A DNA stretch of 64,000 bases, from positions 1 through 64,000 of the forward strand of contig DIYP01000014.1 of assembly GCA_002427735.1 (NCBI GenBank). Reading direction: 5' to 3'. The notes under the pieces are model-generated. The model searched no databases, had not been told where the DNA came from, and saw nothing but the letters and a program-made list of their open reading frames with translations. The translations under genes and the position numbers were made by a program. Source of the stretch: Flavobacteriales bacterium UBA6051. Lineage in GTDB: Bacteria > Bacteroidota > Bacteroidia > Flavobacteriales_D > Crocinitomicaceae. Numbering within the stretch: position 1 is the stretch's first letter; each line of letters begins with the position of its first letter. Positions 49,592 to 59,054 of the stretch are shown here, in pieces.

Positions 49592-51766
49592 TTACAAATT
49601 TTCCAAGGTGTATTCGAACATCATATTGAAGAGGTGATTACGTGTATTACCACCATAAATTCCATGGTTTTTATTTGGATAGATAAACAAGTCAAATTGT
49701 TTGTCAGCTTTCACCAAAGCATTGATCATTTCCATCGTGTTTTGGTAATGCACATTATCGTCGCCAGCGCCGTGTATCAACAGGTATTTCCCTTTCAGTT
49801 GATCAACGAAATTGATAGGTGAATTATCGTCGTATCCAGCCCCATTTTCGGCAGGGGTACGCATAAATCGCTCTGTGTAAATATTGTCATAATATCTCCA
49901 GTTAGTTACTGGTGCAACAGCGATTCCCATGCTATACACATCTGCGCCTTTGGTCATGCAGAGTGAAGTCATGAATCCACCGTAACTCCAGCCCATAATC
50001 CCTATTCTCTCTGGGTCGACATAATCATAAGATTGAAGCTCTTTTCCAACAGCGATGAAGTCTTCTGTTTCCAGTTTTCCAAGTTCGAGATAAGTAGATT
50101 TTTTAAACGCTTCTCCGCGGTACATTGTTCCTCTTGGATCAACCGATACAACGATGTATCCATTTTGAGCAAGCAGTTGGTGATACATATAATCCATTCC
50201 ATCCCATTCATTCGCCACCGTATTGGCTCCGGGACCTCCGTAGATGTTAACGTAAACAGGATACTTCTTACTCGGGTCAAAATCAGCAGGCTTAATCATC
50301 CAACCGTTCAACTTACCTTCAACACCGTTGAACTCAACGAATTCTTTTTTGGACAAATTATATGCTTGGAGTCTGTTTTTCAATTGCATATTGTTTTCCA
50401 GTACGCTTAATTCCTTTCCCTTGTTATCGCAGAGGGTATATACTGGAGGAGTACTTGCATCAGAATACGTTTTGATAAAATATTTCATTCCATTTGAGAA
50501 GTCGGCATCGTTTGAGCCAGTAGAAGAACTTATTAGTGTTTTCTTCTTTCCATCCAGCCCAATTTTGTAGATGCTTCGATGAATAGCACCGTTCTCTGCC
50601 GACGTGTAATAAACAATATTGCTCTTTTCGTCAATTCCTAAAAACTCTATAACATCCCAGTCTCCTTTTGTAATCTGAGTTGATTTTCCGTCAAATGAGA
50701 GCTGATAAATATGATTGTACCCATCACTTTCACTCGTTCTTAATATTGTATTTCCATCAGAAAGGATCAGTAGATTATCATCAATTTCGACATAGGTTTC
50801 GGAAGTTTCTTCGAAGAAAACTTTGGCGTCAACAGTGGCTTCTTTAGGACAGACAAGATGGTATTTAAGCGTGTTCTGGTGTCGATTCATGGTCTGAACG
50901 ATCAGTTTATTACTTGTCGACGACCATTTAAGTCTAGGTATATATTCGTAATCTCCGAGGTCAATTTTTTCCTGTTCTGCTTTTTCAAGGTTGTACACAT
51001 GAGCAGTAACAACAGAATTACTCTCTCCTGCCTTTGGATACTTAAAAGTGTACAGGTCAGGATAAAGCTCTTGATAGTAGATCATGTTGAATTCACGTAC
51101 ATCAGATTCGTCAAAGCGTAAATAGGCAATGTACTTACTATCTGGAGACCATCCATAGCCTTTAATAATGGCAAACTCTTCTTCATATACCCAATCAGTT
51201 GTTCCATTAATAACTTGATTGCGCTTTCCGTCATTCGTTACTTGAGCTACGGTCCCGCTTGCGAGATCCTTCACGTAAAGATTATTTTCAAAAATGTAGG
51301 AAACTTTCTTGCCATCTGGAGAATATTCAGCCAACGTCTGAGGTTGTCGTTCATTATCCAGTGCCTGTATTTTCTTCGTTTCAAGATCAAGCAGATAGTA
51401 TACTGCAGAAAAACTCCTACGATAGATAGATTCAGATTGTGTAGTAATTAAGACTTTTGATTCATCGCTATTGAAAAAGTAATCGTCCATTTCTAACGCT
51501 TTGCCTTCAAACTGAAGCATCTGGGGAGAGACGATCACTTCTCCCTTTGCATTGCTATCTGTGAATTTATGTTTTGTAATGGCATCCTGGCCATTAACAT
51601 TTGATATTTGGGAGAAGTAATTTCCGTCGTTCATGGAACGGAATCCGCTGACATAAGCACCATAGAATTCATAGTTCTTCCAGATTTTTTCTACGGATAG
51701 TTGTTGTCCAAATAGTGCAGAAGCCCCTAAAAGTAGGACTGTAAAGATGGCAAATCGAAGTTTCAT
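49592..51766 (-). CDS. Dipeptidyl peptidase IV-type serine peptidase (S9B)
   Basis: The frame extends to 51853, but ATG at 51766 starts a clean signal peptide (MKLRFAIFTVLLLGASALFGQ), giving 724 residues. An N-terminal beta-propeller (about 30-460) precedes an alpha/beta-hydrolase (about 470-724) with the nucleophile in GWSYGGF (about 597-603), the aspartate in IHGAGDDNVHYQ (about 667-678) and the histidine in NKNHGIYG (about 703-710). The double-Glu-type substrate-binding motif is likely in YEEEFAI (about 192-198). It removes X-Pro dipeptides from peptides in the periplasm. The type fits known Bacteroidota DPP IV. Confidence 0.93.
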   Translation of the reverse strand: MKLRFAIFTVLLLGASALFGQQLSVEKIWKNYEFYGAYVSGFRSMNDGNYFSQISNVNGQDAITKHKFTDSNAKGEVIVSPQMLQFEGKALEMDDYFFNSDESKVLITTQSESIYRRSFSAVYYLLDLETKKIQALDNERQPQTLAEYSPDGKKVSYIFENNLYVKDLASGTVAQVTNDGKRNQVINGTTDWVYEEEFAIIKGYGWSPDSKYIAYLRFDESDVREFNMIYYQELYPDLYTFKYPKAGESNSVVTAHVYNLEKAEQEKIDLGDYEYIPRLKWSSTSNKLIVQTMNRHQNTLKYHLVCPKEATVDAKVFFEETSETYVEIDDNLLILSDGNTILRTSESDGYNHIYQLSFDGKSTQITKGDWDVIEFLGIDEKSNIVYYTSAENGAIHRSIYKIGLDGKKKTLISSSTGSNDADFSNGMKYFIKTYSDASTPPVYTLCDNKGKELSVLENNMQLKNRLQAYNLSKKEFVEFNGVEGKLNGWMIKPADFDPSKKYPVYVNIYGGPGANTVANEWDGMDYMYHQLLAQNGYIVVSVDPRGTMYRGEAFKKSTYLELGKLETEDFIAVGKELQSYDYVDPERIGIMGWSYGGFMTSLCMTKGADVYSMGIAVAPVTNWRYYDNIYTERFMRTPAENGAGYDDNSPINFVDQLKGKYLLIHGAGDDNVHYQNTMEMINALVKADKQFDLFIYPNKNHGIYGGNTRNHLFNMMFEYTLENL

Positions 51767-52121
51767 ATTTGTTTTGATTAATTTGATGTGCGGAAGCCTA
51801 AAAATAGGAAATGTTTGAGGTTTATCAATTGGGTAATAGTGAAAAACCTTCACAGTTTGTTGATAAATTCATAACGTTACATCATTCATTTTGTCGTACA
51901 TTTGTCTTGAATTTCTGACGTGTTGTCCTTGACGCACACAATTTTGCCGAAACCACGTCAGAGAATATTACAGCGAAGGATGAATTAAAAATGTACTACT
52001 TACAACGATTGACGGTTCTTTCCAATCGAAGAAACACGATCAAAGTGTTTCCAACTCGCGTACATTCTTCTTCGTTTTCAACTTTAGCAAATACATTAAC
52101 AACTAATAAAATCAATTTCTT
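51767..52121 (+). promoter_or_regulatory. Long structured intergenic leader before the lamin-tail gene
   Basis: This 355-bp space has an exact -7 match, TACATTTG, at 51897-51904, implying a 5' leader of about 215 nt. The leader holds three inverted repeats: TCTGACGTG/CACGTCAGA at 51914-51922 and 51954-51962, CGATTG/CAATCG at 52006-52011 and 52023-52028, and GAAACAC/GTGTTTC at 52031-52037 and 52045-52051. It does not match any riboswitch I recognise. Confidence 0.45.
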
Positions 52122-52125
52122 ATGA
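51991..52125 (+). CDS. Possible 44-codon leader peptide
   Basis: An ATG at 51991 opens a frame of 44 codons whose TGA overlaps the ATG of the lamin-tail gene (ATGA, 52122-52125), the usual mark of translational coupling. The peptide begins MYYLQRLTVLSNRRNT and is basic and serine/threonine-rich, without a signal or a known motif. The reading frame could equally be chance; nothing but the overlap supports it. Confidence 0.25.
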   Translation: MYYLQRLTVLSNRRNTIKVFPTRVHSSSFSTLANTLTTNKINFL

Positions 52126-53090
52126 AAAGAACACTACTTGTATTAAGTTCTATTTTGAGCTTTGCGTCTTTCGGGCAAGATTGTTCGGAATTGTTCATCT
52201 CTGAGTATGTAGAGGGATGGAGTAACAATAAAGCGCTTGAAATTTACAACCCAACGAGCTCGCCAATTGACTTGAGTCAGTATATCGTTGTGCGTTTCTC
52301 TAACGGAGCTACATCTGCCGGAGCGGATTACGGTGTACAATTATCAGGTACAATTCAGCCGTACGACGTTTACGTTGGAGTATTGGACAAGCAAGATCCT
52401 CAAGGATCAGGTAATGAAGCTCCTGTGTGGGATTCACTTGCTGAACGAGCTGACGGATGGTACTCACCAGATTACAATATCAACAAAACATGGTATTGGA
52501 ATGGTAATGATGCCGTTGTATTGGCAAAAGGAGATGTAAATGACATTCCTAACGCTCAGTTAGTAGACGTATTCGGCAAGATTGGTGAAAACCCTGGTAG
52601 CGGAACTGGTGCTGGGTGGACTGCTGATTTTCCTTATGTAGCTGCTGGTGATACAGTAACTGCAAACCACTCAATGATTCGTAAGCCTTCTATCATGGCA
52701 GGTGAGACAAACCCAAACGTTGCATACTTTAACCCATTGTTAGAGTATGATTCAATTCCACCAGTAGTTGATATAGGTGGACAACTTTATGGTAACTGGT
52801 TTACGCTTGGTTCTCACGATTGTGGATGTAACCCATTGAACGTAGAATCTATTCAAAAAACAACGTTGAGCGTATTCCCGAACCCATCAAATGGAACGGT
52901 ATACATCAACGGTGCTGAGAATTACAATTCAATTGCAGTCGTTAATTCTTTAGGACAAGCTGTAATGAACATTAGCAATAACTCGAAGATGTTAGTGACA
53001 CTTGACTTAGGAAAACGCCGTGGTGTTTATTTTGTTAAGCTCACAGGCATTGAAGGAAATACGGTTACGAAGCGCGTAATTGTCAAATAA
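52122..53090 (+). CDS. Secreted lamin-tail-domain protein with type A sorting domain
   Basis: The 322-residue protein has a signal peptide (1-18, ending SFGQ), a lamin-tail (LTD) domain (about 22-175) recognised by LFISEYVEGWSNNKALEIYNPT and WYWNGNDAVVLAK, and a type A T9SS sorting domain (about 245-322) starting TLSVFPNPSNGT and ending RVIVK. LTD domains in bacteria are often found next to or fused with secreted nucleases and may bind DNA or help substrate capture. It is first in a locus with a TonB receptor, an endonuclease and 5'-nucleotidase parts, so a role in extracellular DNA use is inferred. A terminator follows. Confidence 0.87.
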   Translation: MKRTLLVLSSILSFASFGQDCSELFISEYVEGWSNNKALEIYNPTSSPIDLSQYIVVRFSNGATSAGADYGVQLSGTIQPYDVYVGVLDKQDPQGSGNEAPVWDSLAERADGWYSPDYNINKTWYWNGNDAVVLAKGDVNDIPNAQLVDVFGKIGENPGSGTGAGWTADFPYVAAGDTVTANHSMIRKPSIMAGETNPNVAYFNPLLEYDSIPPVVDIGGQLYGNWFTLGSHDCGCNPLNVESIQKTTLSVFPNPSNGTVYINGAENYNSIAVVNSLGQAVMNISNNSKMLVTLDLGKRRGVYFVKLTGIEGNTVTKRVIVK

Positions 53091-53108
53091 CTAAACAACA
53101 ACTTATAG

Positions 53109-53137
53109 AGAGGTCGATTCTGTCGACCTCTTTTTTT
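53109..53137 (+). terminator. Terminator between lamin-tail gene and TonB receptor
   Basis: The stem AGAGGTCGA/TCGACCTCT with a 5-nt loop is followed by six or more T. It stands 19 nt after the stop at 53090 and only 10 nt before the next start, so readthrough probably sets the ratio of the two genes. Confidence 0.88.
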
Positions 53138-53147
53138 GAACAGACCG

Positions 53148-55994
53148 ATGAAATCTCTACTCTTTTTTCTTGCCATAACTGTCTCTGGTATGGCATTTTC
53201 TCAAGTTGCAACGGTTCGCGGAACAGTTACTGATAATGCTGCTAAGGAGCCCGTTGTTGGAGCTAAGATTGTACTTTCTCCTGATCATAAGGCGCTTTCC
53301 GATTTTGATGGTAACTATGTTTTTAATGATGTTCCTTTTGGAACTTATCAATTGGTGATCACCATGTTGTCATTTGATACAATGCGAGTTGAGGTTGAGG
53401 TTAATAAAAAGGACTTTGCTTATGATATCCTTTTAGGCGGAAGTCAGGAAATTGAAGAAGTTAATGTGATCGGTAATATTGCAAAGGATAGAGAGACACC
53501 TGTTGCAGTTTCAACGATCGGCAAAAAAGAAATTACTGAGGAGCTTGGTTCTCAGGATCTTCCAATGATTTTGAATTCAAAACCGGGGGTTCATGCCACT
53601 CAACAAGGTGGAGGAGATGGAGATGCCAGAATTACCATTCGTGGATTTGATCAACGAAATGTTGGGGTAATGATTGACGGTGTACCTGTCAATGATATGG
53701 AGAACGGATGGGTGTATTGGTCAAACTGGTTCGGTTTGGATGCAATTACTGCTCAAATCCAGGTGCAACGTGGATTGGGAGCTACGAAAATGGCAATGCC
53801 TTCCGTTGGTGGTACCATGAATATCTTAACACAAAATACCGGTGGTAAACGTGAAATTAAAGTGCGCCAGGAGTATGGAACGGGGAATTTCTTCAGAACA
53901 TCGCTCTCATACAAGTCCGGAACGCTGAAAAACGGTTGGGGAGTATTATTCTCAGGGTCGTACAAGCAAGGTAATGGTTGGGTTGATGGATTGAGCACTC
54001 AAGGTGGATTTTATTATTTGAAAATTCAGAAAAAGTTAGGGAAACACGTATTGTCGCTAAGTGGCTTTGGAGCTCCTCAGCAGCACGGACAACGTTCTTT
54101 TAATCAGCGCTTAGATTATTGGGATGCCAATTATGCAGCTTCTTTCTTTGAAGGAGGTTCTGATTTGTATCAGCATATGGTTCGCCACAATCAGGGATCT
54201 ATTTCCGATGGAGAATTTTACAATGGCCTTTCAGCATTTGGATTAGATTCTGCGGGTGTTCAACAGTACTATAAGAACTTCGTTGACACGACAGGAGCTC
54301 AAAATAGGGGACGTCAATTTAATCAGCATTGGGGATACAGAACAGACGCCTCAGGGAAAAGAGTCATTAAAAACGAAAGAAGAAACTTTTATCACAAACC
54401 TCAGATTACGCTGAAGGACTTCTGGAAAATCAATAAAAAACTGTCATGGTCTAACATTGCATATGTTTCTATTGGTAGAGGTGGAGGAGAACGTTATTTT
54501 GGTTCGTCTTCAACGATTATTCGCGACGATGAAGGGCAGGTTGATTGGGATCAAATAGAGTACAACAATCAATGGAAAACCTTATTTGGACAGACCTATT
54601 CTACTGTTGATGTTGCCTATGATTCCGTATTATTAAAATCATCTCAAATTCAATCTGCATCTATGAATAACCATATGTGGATTGGTGGTATTTCTCAATT
54701 CAACTACAAGGCAAATGACAAATGGACAGTTGCTGGTGGACTCGATTATAGATACTATAAAGGAGAGCATTATGTTGAAATTCTTGATTTGTTAGGCGGA
54801 GATTATTTCGTAGACAACAACAATAAGAATGCAGAGACTCCAATGAAGGTAGTTGGAGATAAAATTGCCAATCAACCGTATAATAACCATAGAGATGGGT
54901 TTGTGCAATGGGCTGGTGGATTTGGTCAGGCTGAATATTCCAGTGGTCGCTGGACGGCTTTCGTAAACCTTTCAGGGGTATCCAATGGTTACAAGGGAGT
55001 AGATTATTTCCAGAAGCGAAGCATTCAGGTTGGCGACACGCTTATTCGAATTGGTTATGCTGATACTGTAATGTATAATGGTCAGATGTACACACGTGAG
55101 ACGGAAGGCTTAGAGTATAGCAATACAGGTTGGAAATGGTTGTTCGGAGGAACATTCAAGGCAGGTGCCAATTTCAATATCGATGAGAAATCAAACGTTT
55201 TCTTGAATGTAGGATATTTGAGTAGAACTCCTCAGTTTAGCAATGTTGTGGATAACAACACCAATAGTTTTTTTGAGGAAATCGTAAATGAAAAAATCTA
55301 TGCCACAGAAATCGGCTACGGATTTAGAAGTCAAAAAGTAAGCTTGAATGTGAATGGATATTACACGTATTGGGAGAACAAACCGTTCCCATTTGGTGTA
55401 AGCGTTCCTGATCCACTGGATCCATCTGAATTTGTTCGTGCAAATGTGAACGGAATGGACGCATTGCACCTTGGAGGTGAGGTAGATGTTGCATGGAGAT
55501 TCCATAAGAAGTTTACTTTGGAAGGAATGGTGAGCATCGGTAACTGGACTTGGCAATCTTCTGAGATCATTGATGTATTAGGTACTAAGTTTGAGTTTGA
55601 TGCGACGGGAGTGCATGTAGGTGACGCTGCTCAATCGACTTACGCAGCAAGTTTACGTTGGGCCTTCGTTCGAAACGGTTATATCAAAGTGAAGTATACA
55701 TATTTTGACCGCTATTACGCAGATATGGATCCATTTAGCCTTACAGGTGATGATGGTGGAACTGAGTCATGGAGAATTCCTGCATATGGATTAATGAGTA
55801 TTCATGCAGGATATCGCTTGAAATTCGAAAAGAGTAGTTTAATCTTCAGAGGAAATGTCTTTAATGCACTGAACACATGGTATATTTCAGATGCTCGAAC
55901 AAATCAATTCGGGAGTGATTTTACGGCCAATTCAGTCGGAGTATTTATTGGTCAGGGAATTCGTTTCAACGTTTCTCTTGGCTTCCAATTTTAA
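53148..55994 (+). CDS. TonB-dependent receptor of the DNA/nucleotide locus
   Basis: The open frame begins at a TTG (53136) inside the terminator tail; ATG at 53148 starts the signal peptide (MKSLLFFLAITVSGMAFSQ), giving 948 residues. A carboxypeptidase-like domain (about 22-105) is followed by a plug (about 110-235, with ARITIRGFDQRNVGVMIDGVPVND) and a large beta-barrel ending in FNVSLGFQF. It imports a substrate across the outer membrane using TonB. Flanking genes encode an LTD protein, an endonuclease and nucleotidases, so the substrate may be DNA fragments, nucleosides or phosphate compounds. This is inference from position. Confidence 0.9.
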   Translation: MKSLLFFLAITVSGMAFSQVATVRGTVTDNAAKEPVVGAKIVLSPDHKALSDFDGNYVFNDVPFGTYQLVITMLSFDTMRVEVEVNKKDFAYDILLGGSQEIEEVNVIGNIAKDRETPVAVSTIGKKEITEELGSQDLPMILNSKPGVHATQQGGGDGDARITIRGFDQRNVGVMIDGVPVNDMENGWVYWSNWFGLDAITAQIQVQRGLGATKMAMPSVGGTMNILTQNTGGKREIKVRQEYGTGNFFRTSLSYKSGTLKNGWGVLFSGSYKQGNGWVDGLSTQGGFYYLKIQKKLGKHVLSLSGFGAPQQHGQRSFNQRLDYWDANYAASFFEGGSDLYQHMVRHNQGSISDGEFYNGLSAFGLDSAGVQQYYKNFVDTTGAQNRGRQFNQHWGYRTDASGKRVIKNERRNFYHKPQITLKDFWKINKKLSWSNIAYVSIGRGGGERYFGSSSTIIRDDEGQVDWDQIEYNNQWKTLFGQTYSTVDVAYDSVLLKSSQIQSASMNNHMWIGGISQFNYKANDKWTVAGGLDYRYYKGEHYVEILDLLGGDYFVDNNNKNAETPMKVVGDKIANQPYNNHRDGFVQWAGGFGQAEYSSGRWTAFVNLSGVSNGYKGVDYFQKRSIQVGDTLIRIGYADTVMYNGQMYTRETEGLEYSNTGWKWLFGGTFKAGANFNIDEKSNVFLNVGYLSRTPQFSNVVDNNTNSFFEEIVNEKIYATEIGYGFRSQKVSLNVNGYYTYWENKPFPFGVSVPDPLDPSEFVRANVNGMDALHLGGEVDVAWRFHKKFTLEGMVSIGNWTWQSSEIIDVLGTKFEFDATGVHVGDAAQSTYAASLRWAFVRNGYIKVKYTYFDRYYADMDPFSLTGDDGGTESWRIPAYGLMSIHAGYRLKFEKSSLIFRGNVFNALNTWYISDARTNQFGSDFTANSVGVFIGQGIRFNVSLGFQF

Positions 55995-56030
55995 TCAAGA
56001 CCAAACAACAATTAAATAAACACAACAAAA

Positions 56031-58313
56031 ATGAAAAAGCTAGTACTCATATTGTCTGGATTGTTCCTTGCCGCTGGTGCAAGTGCGCAAACAGATGTAG
56101 CTGATGCAAGAACGTATGGAATTGGCCAAACAGTTACAGTTGTAGCTGTAGCTACCAACGGATCTGAATTAGGTCCAATACGATATATGCAAGATGGAAC
56201 TGCAGGAATTGCAGGTTATGGTGGACCAATTACAGGGGTGAACAGAGGTGATTCTATTACGGTTACTGGGCCTTTGATTGAGTTTGCAGGGTTGTTAGAA
56301 ATCTCAACTGTAGTGAGTGTTACTAATCACGGTCCTGCGGTTATTCAACCTACACCGATACAGATTCCTATTACATCTGCGAACGAATCGTTAGAGTCGC
56401 AATTGGCAGAGATTCAAAACGTAACATTTGTTGAATCAGGAAATTTCGCTGGTAATACAACTTATACGATTACCGATGGTGCAAATAATCTGGATGTCAG
56501 AGTTAACAGCGGTACAGATTTAGTTGGAACCGCTATTCCTTCTGGACCTATTACAATAACAGGATTGATAGGACAGTTTAACGCGAATTATCAGATTGTT
56601 CCGCGCGACTTAAACGATATTATCGCTTATGTAGCGCCTGGGATTGAGATTAATGTAGAATTGGAAGGTTCTACAGTTTTGAATAATAGTGATTATTTCA
56701 TTGGGAATAATTCAACAGTTAATGTTACGATTGAGAACCAAGGGTCGAATACAATGACAATCACAGGAGCGACATTTACTGGTGCAGATGCAGCTGATTT
56801 CTCAACAAATATTGGAGCAACAACAATCGGTGCTTTTTCTTCACAGTCTTTCACAATTAACTACGCACCTTCAGGAACGGGATCTCATTTCGCGTCAATT
56901 GAAATCGGATCAGATGACAACGATGAAAATCCATACGTGATCAATTTTGAAGGTGTTGGTACGGATAACTTGGCAACTGAGCCTTCTGCTAGTCCAGGGA
57001 GTTTAACTTTTCCAATATTGGAAGCATATACACTTGGAGGTCAGTATTCTGCAGGAACGGGCGCAACTAAGTACCTGGTTCTATGGAAAAACGGAAGTGC
57101 TATTACAGGTGTTCCAGTTGATGGGACAAGTTATTTGCGCGGAGATATGGTTGGAGATGCTCGCGTTGCCTATGTGGGGGCGGGAACTTCTTTCACTCCT
57201 CGTGGCGTAATTGCTAACCAAGACTATTACTTTGCGGTTTATGCATTCAATGGACAGGGAGGATTTGAGAACTACCTTACAACTTCACCTTCTACAGGAA
57301 ACGTAACAAGTCTTGGTCAGAATATCGGGACATATTACAATGGAATTTCTTCGAGTGCAGCGTCGTTGCCAACTGACCTTTATAACTTGGTTAATCCACA
57401 TACACAAATTTCATACTTCCTCTATAAGCAAACAATGATGAGCGAGTTTGAAATTCGTGATACAACAAATGGACAATCGTATGTGACATGTGTTTATTCT
57501 GGAGAGAGACAGATTTTTGATGATCCTTTTGACTGGACAGCTACTGGATATAGTCGTGAGCATACATTTGCACATTCATGGATGCCTTCATGGCCTGCTG
57601 ATAACCCAGAGGAACCAGAATATACTGATCAGCACAATCTGTATCCAGCCAACTTGGCGAACGCAAACACTCCAAGAAGTAATTTACCACTTGGTGAAAT
57701 CACTGGAACACCAGTATTCAACTATCTGGAAGGAAGTGTTGGACAAAACGCAGGTGGACAAATGGTTTATGAACCAAGAGATTCTCACAAGGGAAATGCC
57801 GCAAGAGCAATTTTCTATATGGTTGTAGCTTATGATTTCCCATTCAATGGTGATCAGAGTTCTGATCTTCAGGATCAAGATGTGCTTAAAAACTGGCATT
57901 TTTCAGATCTACCTGATAACCATGAAATCGCGCGTAACGAATACATTTACGACTTGCAGGGCAATAGAAATCCATTCGTAGATTCAGTGCACTATGCATG
58001 TTTCATCGATTTTGATGATAATTCACATATTGCTTCTCCAAGTGGTTGTGACCTGTCAGTTAATGAGAAAAACATCGATAGCCGATTAGTTGTCTTCCCA
58101 GTTCCTGCTGATGATGTTGTTTACGTACAAGTGAATGGAATTGAAATTGAAGCGTATCAGGTATTTGATATGCAAGGAAGAGTTGTGACTCAGGAAACAG
58201 GTGTAAGTCTTCCGATGTTAGAGCTTTCAGGAGAAAGTTTAGGAAGTGGAAGTTATATCATTTCTGTAGATACTGAATTCGGAAGCGCTAAACGCAAGTT
58301 GATCATTCAATAA
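56031..58313 (+). CDS. Secreted endonuclease I-family nuclease with type A sorting domain
   Basis: The 760-residue protein has a signal peptide (1-19, ending ASAQ), an OB-fold-like/DUF5689-type N-region (about 20-200), a choice-of-anchor D-like domain (about 205-305), and an endonuclease I domain (about 430-660). Its catalytic core is REHTFAHSWMP (about 507-517) with DQHNLYP (about 533-539) and DSHKGNAARA (about 583-592), the H-N-H-type metal finger of the Vvn/EndA family. A type A sorting domain closes it (about 685-760, RLVVFPVPADD). It should degrade DNA outside the cell. It follows the TonB receptor by 36 nt and overlaps the next start by one base. Confidence 0.9.
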   Translation: MKKLVLILSGLFLAAGASAQTDVADARTYGIGQTVTVVAVATNGSELGPIRYMQDGTAGIAGYGGPITGVNRGDSITVTGPLIEFAGLLEISTVVSVTNHGPAVIQPTPIQIPITSANESLESQLAEIQNVTFVESGNFAGNTTYTITDGANNLDVRVNSGTDLVGTAIPSGPITITGLIGQFNANYQIVPRDLNDIIAYVAPGIEINVELEGSTVLNNSDYFIGNNSTVNVTIENQGSNTMTITGATFTGADAADFSTNIGATTIGAFSSQSFTINYAPSGTGSHFASIEIGSDDNDENPYVINFEGVGTDNLATEPSASPGSLTFPILEAYTLGGQYSAGTGATKYLVLWKNGSAITGVPVDGTSYLRGDMVGDARVAYVGAGTSFTPRGVIANQDYYFAVYAFNGQGGFENYLTTSPSTGNVTSLGQNIGTYYNGISSSAASLPTDLYNLVNPHTQISYFLYKQTMMSEFEIRDTTNGQSYVTCVYSGERQIFDDPFDWTATGYSREHTFAHSWMPSWPADNPEEPEYTDQHNLYPANLANANTPRSNLPLGEITGTPVFNYLEGSVGQNAGGQMVYEPRDSHKGNAARAIFYMVVAYDFPFNGDQSSDLQDQDVLKNWHFSDLPDNHEIARNEYIYDLQGNRNPFVDSVHYACFIDFDDNSHIASPSGCDLSVNEKNIDSRLVVFPVPADDVVYVQVNGIEIEAYQVFDMQGRVVTQETGVSLPMLELSGESLGSGSYIISVDTEFGSAKRKLIIQ

Positions 58314-59053
58314 TGCTGAAGCACTTATTATATTTATGCTTAGGAGCAGGCCTTTTGGCCTGCTCTTCTGTTTCACACATATATTCTTCAGCGGAAAAGG
58401 TTGAAGTAAATGATGCTTATAGTCAGAGTACTAAGATTGATTCTATAGTTCAGCCGTATAGAGCAGAGTTAGCAGCCGAAATGCAAGAAGTTATTGCGCA
58501 AGCTGAACACGACTTTTTTAAAGACAGACCAAATGGTGCACTGAATAATTGGGCAGCAGATGCAGCTTTGAATTCAGTTCAAAAAGAAAGTGATGAAGCC
58601 TTATTTTGTTTGCTCAATGTTGGCGGATTGCGAAATCCGATAAGCAAGGGAGATGTAACGTTAGGGGATATATACAAGCTCATGCCATTTGATAATGAGG
58701 TTGTAATAGTTGAGCTGAAATGGGAACGATTACAGGCTATTCAGGAATATCTTATTGTACGCGGAGGCGAGCCAGTAGCGGGTGTTCAGTTGGTGAATCA
58801 GGAGTTGATCGTGAACAGTTTGAAAGCGCAAGAGTATGTCGACGAGGATGGAATTCTAATCCCTGTTCCGAACCCTAAAACCTTTAAGGTAGTGACCTCA
58901 GATTATTTGATGAATGGTGGTGATAATATGACCTTTTTTGCGGATCCAGTAAATGTTCAATACACTGGCAACCTGTTGCGTGATGTATTCATCGAGCAGG
59001 CCAAACAACAACAAGTGTTGATTTGGACAGATGAAAAACGAATTCAATTGTAG
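58313..59053 (+). CDS. 5'-nucleotidase C-terminal domain lipoprotein
   Basis: The 246-residue protein has a lipoprotein signal (lipobox LLACSS, Cys at about 17) followed by the 5'-nucleotidase C-terminal substrate-binding domain (about 50-235): NWAADAAL, LLNVGGLRNPISKGDVTLGDIYKLMPFDNEVV (about 100-131) and SDYLMNGGDNMTFF (about 197-210). In UshA-type enzymes this domain binds the nucleotide base. Here it is a separate protein, encoded before the metallophosphatase domain. The start shares a base with the preceding stop (TAATG), so the two are coupled. Confidence 0.9.
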   Translation: MLKHLLYLCLGAGLLACSSVSHIYSSAEKVEVNDAYSQSTKIDSIVQPYRAELAAEMQEVIAQAEHDFFKDRPNGALNNWAADAALNSVQKESDEALFCLLNVGGLRNPISKGDVTLGDIYKLMPFDNEVVIVELKWERLQAIQEYLIVRGGEPVAGVQLVNQELIVNSLKAQEYVDEDGILIPVPNPKTFKVVTSDYLMNGGDNMTFFADPVNVQYTGNLLRDVFIEQAKQQQVLIWTDEKRIQL

Positions 59054-59054
59054 C

